In this document: positions 22,397 through 23,793 of the stretch, one piece after another
How the letters are laid out: each line of letters begins with the position of its first letter
How positions within the stretch are numbered: position 1 is the first letter of the stretch
Assembly (NCBI GenBank): GCA_964411125.1
Contig: CAYPJU010000091.1
Coordinates: 1-23,793 of the forward strand
Source: JBFIHF01 sp964411125
Lineage (GTDB): Bacteria > Myxococcota_A > Bradymonadia > Bradymonadales > Bradymonadaceae
Length of the DNA: 23,793 bases
Direction of reading: 5' to 3'
Translations under genes and position numbers: made by a program
The notes under the pieces: model-generated
The model's input: the letters and a program-made list of their open reading frames with translations, nothing else
Told to the model about the DNA's origin: nothing
The model's database searches: none

Positions 22397-23644
22397 ATGA
22401 AACGCAGTATCCTCGCTTGCTCGCTCGTCGGCCTCTTCGCCTCGTCCTCCGCTTTCGCGCAGGAGCCCGGGGTGGCCGAGTATGTCCCCGAAGGGGAAAT
22501 CAAACAGATGGAGAACGAGAAGCGGCAGGGGCTCGACGGCACCCTGCAGGTCTCGGCCAACGTCAACTTCGTCTCCAACAAGAGCGTCGTCGGACAGACC
22601 GACGGTCTGTCGATGCTCTTCGGCATCGGCCTCTTGAGCGGACTCGACTACATTCATCAGCGCCACGAATGGCGAAACACCTTCCAGCTCAACGAGGCGT
22701 GGTCGAAGACCCCCGTCCTCAACGAGTTCGTGAAGGCGGATGACGTCGCCTCGCTCGAATCGCTCTACAACTATTTCCTGCTGAGCTGGTTCGGTCTCTT
22801 CGGCCGCGTCAGCGCCGAGACGGCGCTCCTGCGAACGTGGGCCGTCACCGCCGAGCCGGTCGACTACGCGATCACGAACCGTGACGACGAGACCGAGCTC
22901 CGCGAGGACGTCGAACGCCTCCGACTCGCCGACCCGTTCCAGCCGCTGACGCTGACTCAGTCGATCGGTGCGTTCGCCGAGCCGATCCAGGAACCGGCGA
23001 TCAACCTCTCCGCACGACTCGGCTTCGGTCTGCGCGAGACCTTCGCCAACGGCGTCCTCGTCATCCAGGACGACGCCGATACCGAAGGGGTGATCGAGGT
23101 CGACGACCTCACCAACCCGAACACGAGCGTCACCGTCTTCCAGGGCGGTCTGGAAGGGTTCCTCGGGGCGAGCGGGAAGTTCTCGAACGACCGCATTCTC
23201 TACGACTTCGGTCTGTCGGCGCTCATCCCGTTCCTCAACAACGACCCCGAGAATCGCTCGGCCACCGAGCTCACGCGTGTCGGCGTCGCTGCGTCGGTCG
23301 GCATCGGGATCTTCGAATGGATGTCCGTCAACTACAAGCTCCGCATTCTGCGCGACCCGCAGCTGTTGGACGACTTGCAGGTCCAGAACAACCTGCTCCT
23401 CACCTTCAACTACACCTTCGTCGAGCGCACCGAGCCCGACGCACCGCCCGAGCCGACCGAAGCCGAGAAAAACGCCGAGGAAGCCGAGCGACGCGCCGCC
23501 GAAGCCGAAGCTCGCGCCGCCGAGCTTGAGCGAGAGCTCGCTGCTGAGAGAGCGAAGGTAGATCCGACGCCGGCTGCTCCGAACCCCGCCGTCACGCCCG
23601 ACGCCGACCCGCAACCGGGCGGAACGCCCGACGATCCGCAATGA
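22397..23644 (+). CDS. DUF3078-like outer-membrane beta-barrel protein with C-terminal coiled coil
   Basis: A 415-residue protein with a Sec signal peptide (MKRSILACSLVGLFASSSAFA, cleavage before QEPG). Alternating strands make up most of the length: LDGTLQVSANVNFVSNKSVVGQTDG, HEWRNTFQLNEAWS, ALIPFLNNDP and LLLTFNYTFVER. The tryptophan- and tyrosine-rich strand pattern suggests an outer-membrane barrel, and the layout recalls DUF3078 proteins, though I cannot confirm this by search. After the last strand comes a charged heptad stretch (AEEAERRAAEAEARAAELER), a likely coiled coil, then a Pro/Asp/Gly-rich tail. Such a tail could reach the periplasm. The frame is open upstream to 22088, but the signal peptide and AAGGA seven bases before ATG 22397 fix the start. 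It follows mscS closely. Confidence 0.8.
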   Translation: MKRSILACSLVGLFASSSAFAQEPGVAEYVPEGEIKQMENEKRQGLDGTLQVSANVNFVSNKSVVGQTDGLSMLFGIGLLSGLDYIHQRHEWRNTFQLNEAWSKTPVLNEFVKADDVASLESLYNYFLLSWFGLFGRVSAETALLRTWAVTAEPVDYAITNRDDETELREDVERLRLADPFQPLTLTQSIGAFAEPIQEPAINLSARLGFGLRETFANGVLVIQDDADTEGVIEVDDLTNPNTSVTVFQGGLEGFLGASGKFSNDRILYDFGLSALIPFLNNDPENRSATELTRVGVAASVGIGIFEWMSVNYKLRILRDPQLLDDLQVQNNLLLTFNYTFVERTEPDAPPEPTEAEKNAEEAERRAAEAEARAAELERELAAERAKVDPTPAAPNPAVTPDADPQPGGTPDDPQ

Positions 23645-23657
23645 GCGTCGTCCGGAG

Positions 23658-23676
23658 GTGCGGCTTCCAGCCGCAC
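23658..23676. repeat. Perfect 8-bp hairpin after the last gene
   Basis: gtgcggct (23658-23665) pairs with agccgcac (23669-23676) around tcc. It begins 13 bases past the outer-membrane protein stop and leads directly into the tandem repeat. It may end transcription, but no T tract follows. Confidence 0.65.
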
Positions 23677-23678
23677 TT

Positions 23679-23793
23679 CGGTGGGCGGGCTCCCAGCCCT
23701 GCCCATGCACGGCAAGGATGCCGTGCCACCAATCGGTGGGCGGGCTTCCAGCCCGACCCATGCACGGCAAGGATGCCGTGCCACCAATCGGTG
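23679..23793. repeat. 55-bp tandem repeat made of hairpins, cut by window end
   Basis: Two complete 55-bp units (23679-23733 and 23734-23788) differ at three positions. A third begins at 23789 and is cut by the window end. Each unit contains a cgggct/agcccg hairpin with a 3-base loop (one end mismatch in the first unit) and a gcacggc/gccgtgc hairpin with a 6-base loop. There is no coding potential and no unique spacer, so this is an extragenic palindromic repeat rather than a CRISPR array. Confidence 0.9.

Noticed and set aside
23679..23793. CRISPR array at the right edge
   Set aside because: The 55-bp units are contiguous with no unique spacers, are internally palindromic and have no cas genes nearby.

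Overview
This is a high-GC bacterial window, probably a scaffold from a draft or metagenome assembly, because it carries two runs of exactly 100 N (5541-5640 and 9927-10026). Three things suggest a Myxococcota/Bradymonadota-type (former deltaproteobacterial) organism: an NNG-rich linker in a probable secreted protein at the left edge, two eukaryotic-like Ser/Thr kinases with long linkers and extracytoplasmic domains, and many lipoproteins and orphan conserved proteins. That placement is an inference from style, not from a marker gene. I see no rRNA, tRNA, phage, transposase or CRISPR array.

Left part (1-6669). A truncated secreted protein with an NNGAS-type repeat converges on a GT-C-type membrane glycosyltransferase. 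Divergent from the glycosyltransferase runs a tight four-gene operon: a rhomboid-fold membrane protein lacking both catalytic residues, a TPR protein whose C-terminus resembles a TFIIB/cyclin repeat, a Cof-type HAD phosphatase, and a PhoD-like lipoprotein phosphatase. Each stop overlaps the next start by four bases (TTGA, TTGA, ATGA).

Middle part (6670-14160). UDP-glucose 6-dehydrogenase converges on endonuclease VIII across a cluster of palindromes. A BON-domain protein and a DmpC-type aldehyde dehydrogenase diverge from the second gap, and both have lost their N-termini there. A lipoprotein and an AsnB-type asparagine synthetase follow, 12 bases apart.

Right part (14213-23793). The most unusual locus has two paralogous proteins, each a cytoplasmic Ser/Thr kinase joined through one membrane helix to an extracytoplasmic PHB-depolymerase/LpqC-like alpha/beta-hydrolase domain. 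They face each other across a serine O-acetyltransferase gene. One hydrolase domain keeps the nucleophile serine but has Arg in place of the catalytic His. The other has lost both Ser and His. They look like kinase receptors with degenerate esterase sensor domains. Next come a thioredoxin-like/GNAT fusion, a conserved protein of unknown function, an MscS channel and a DUF3078-like outer-membrane protein. The window ends in a 55-bp tandem repeat built of hairpins.

Few metabolic links join the blocks. The common themes are envelope functions (glycosyltransferase, UDP-glucuronate synthesis, PhoD, MscS, outer-membrane protein, lipoproteins) and signalling.
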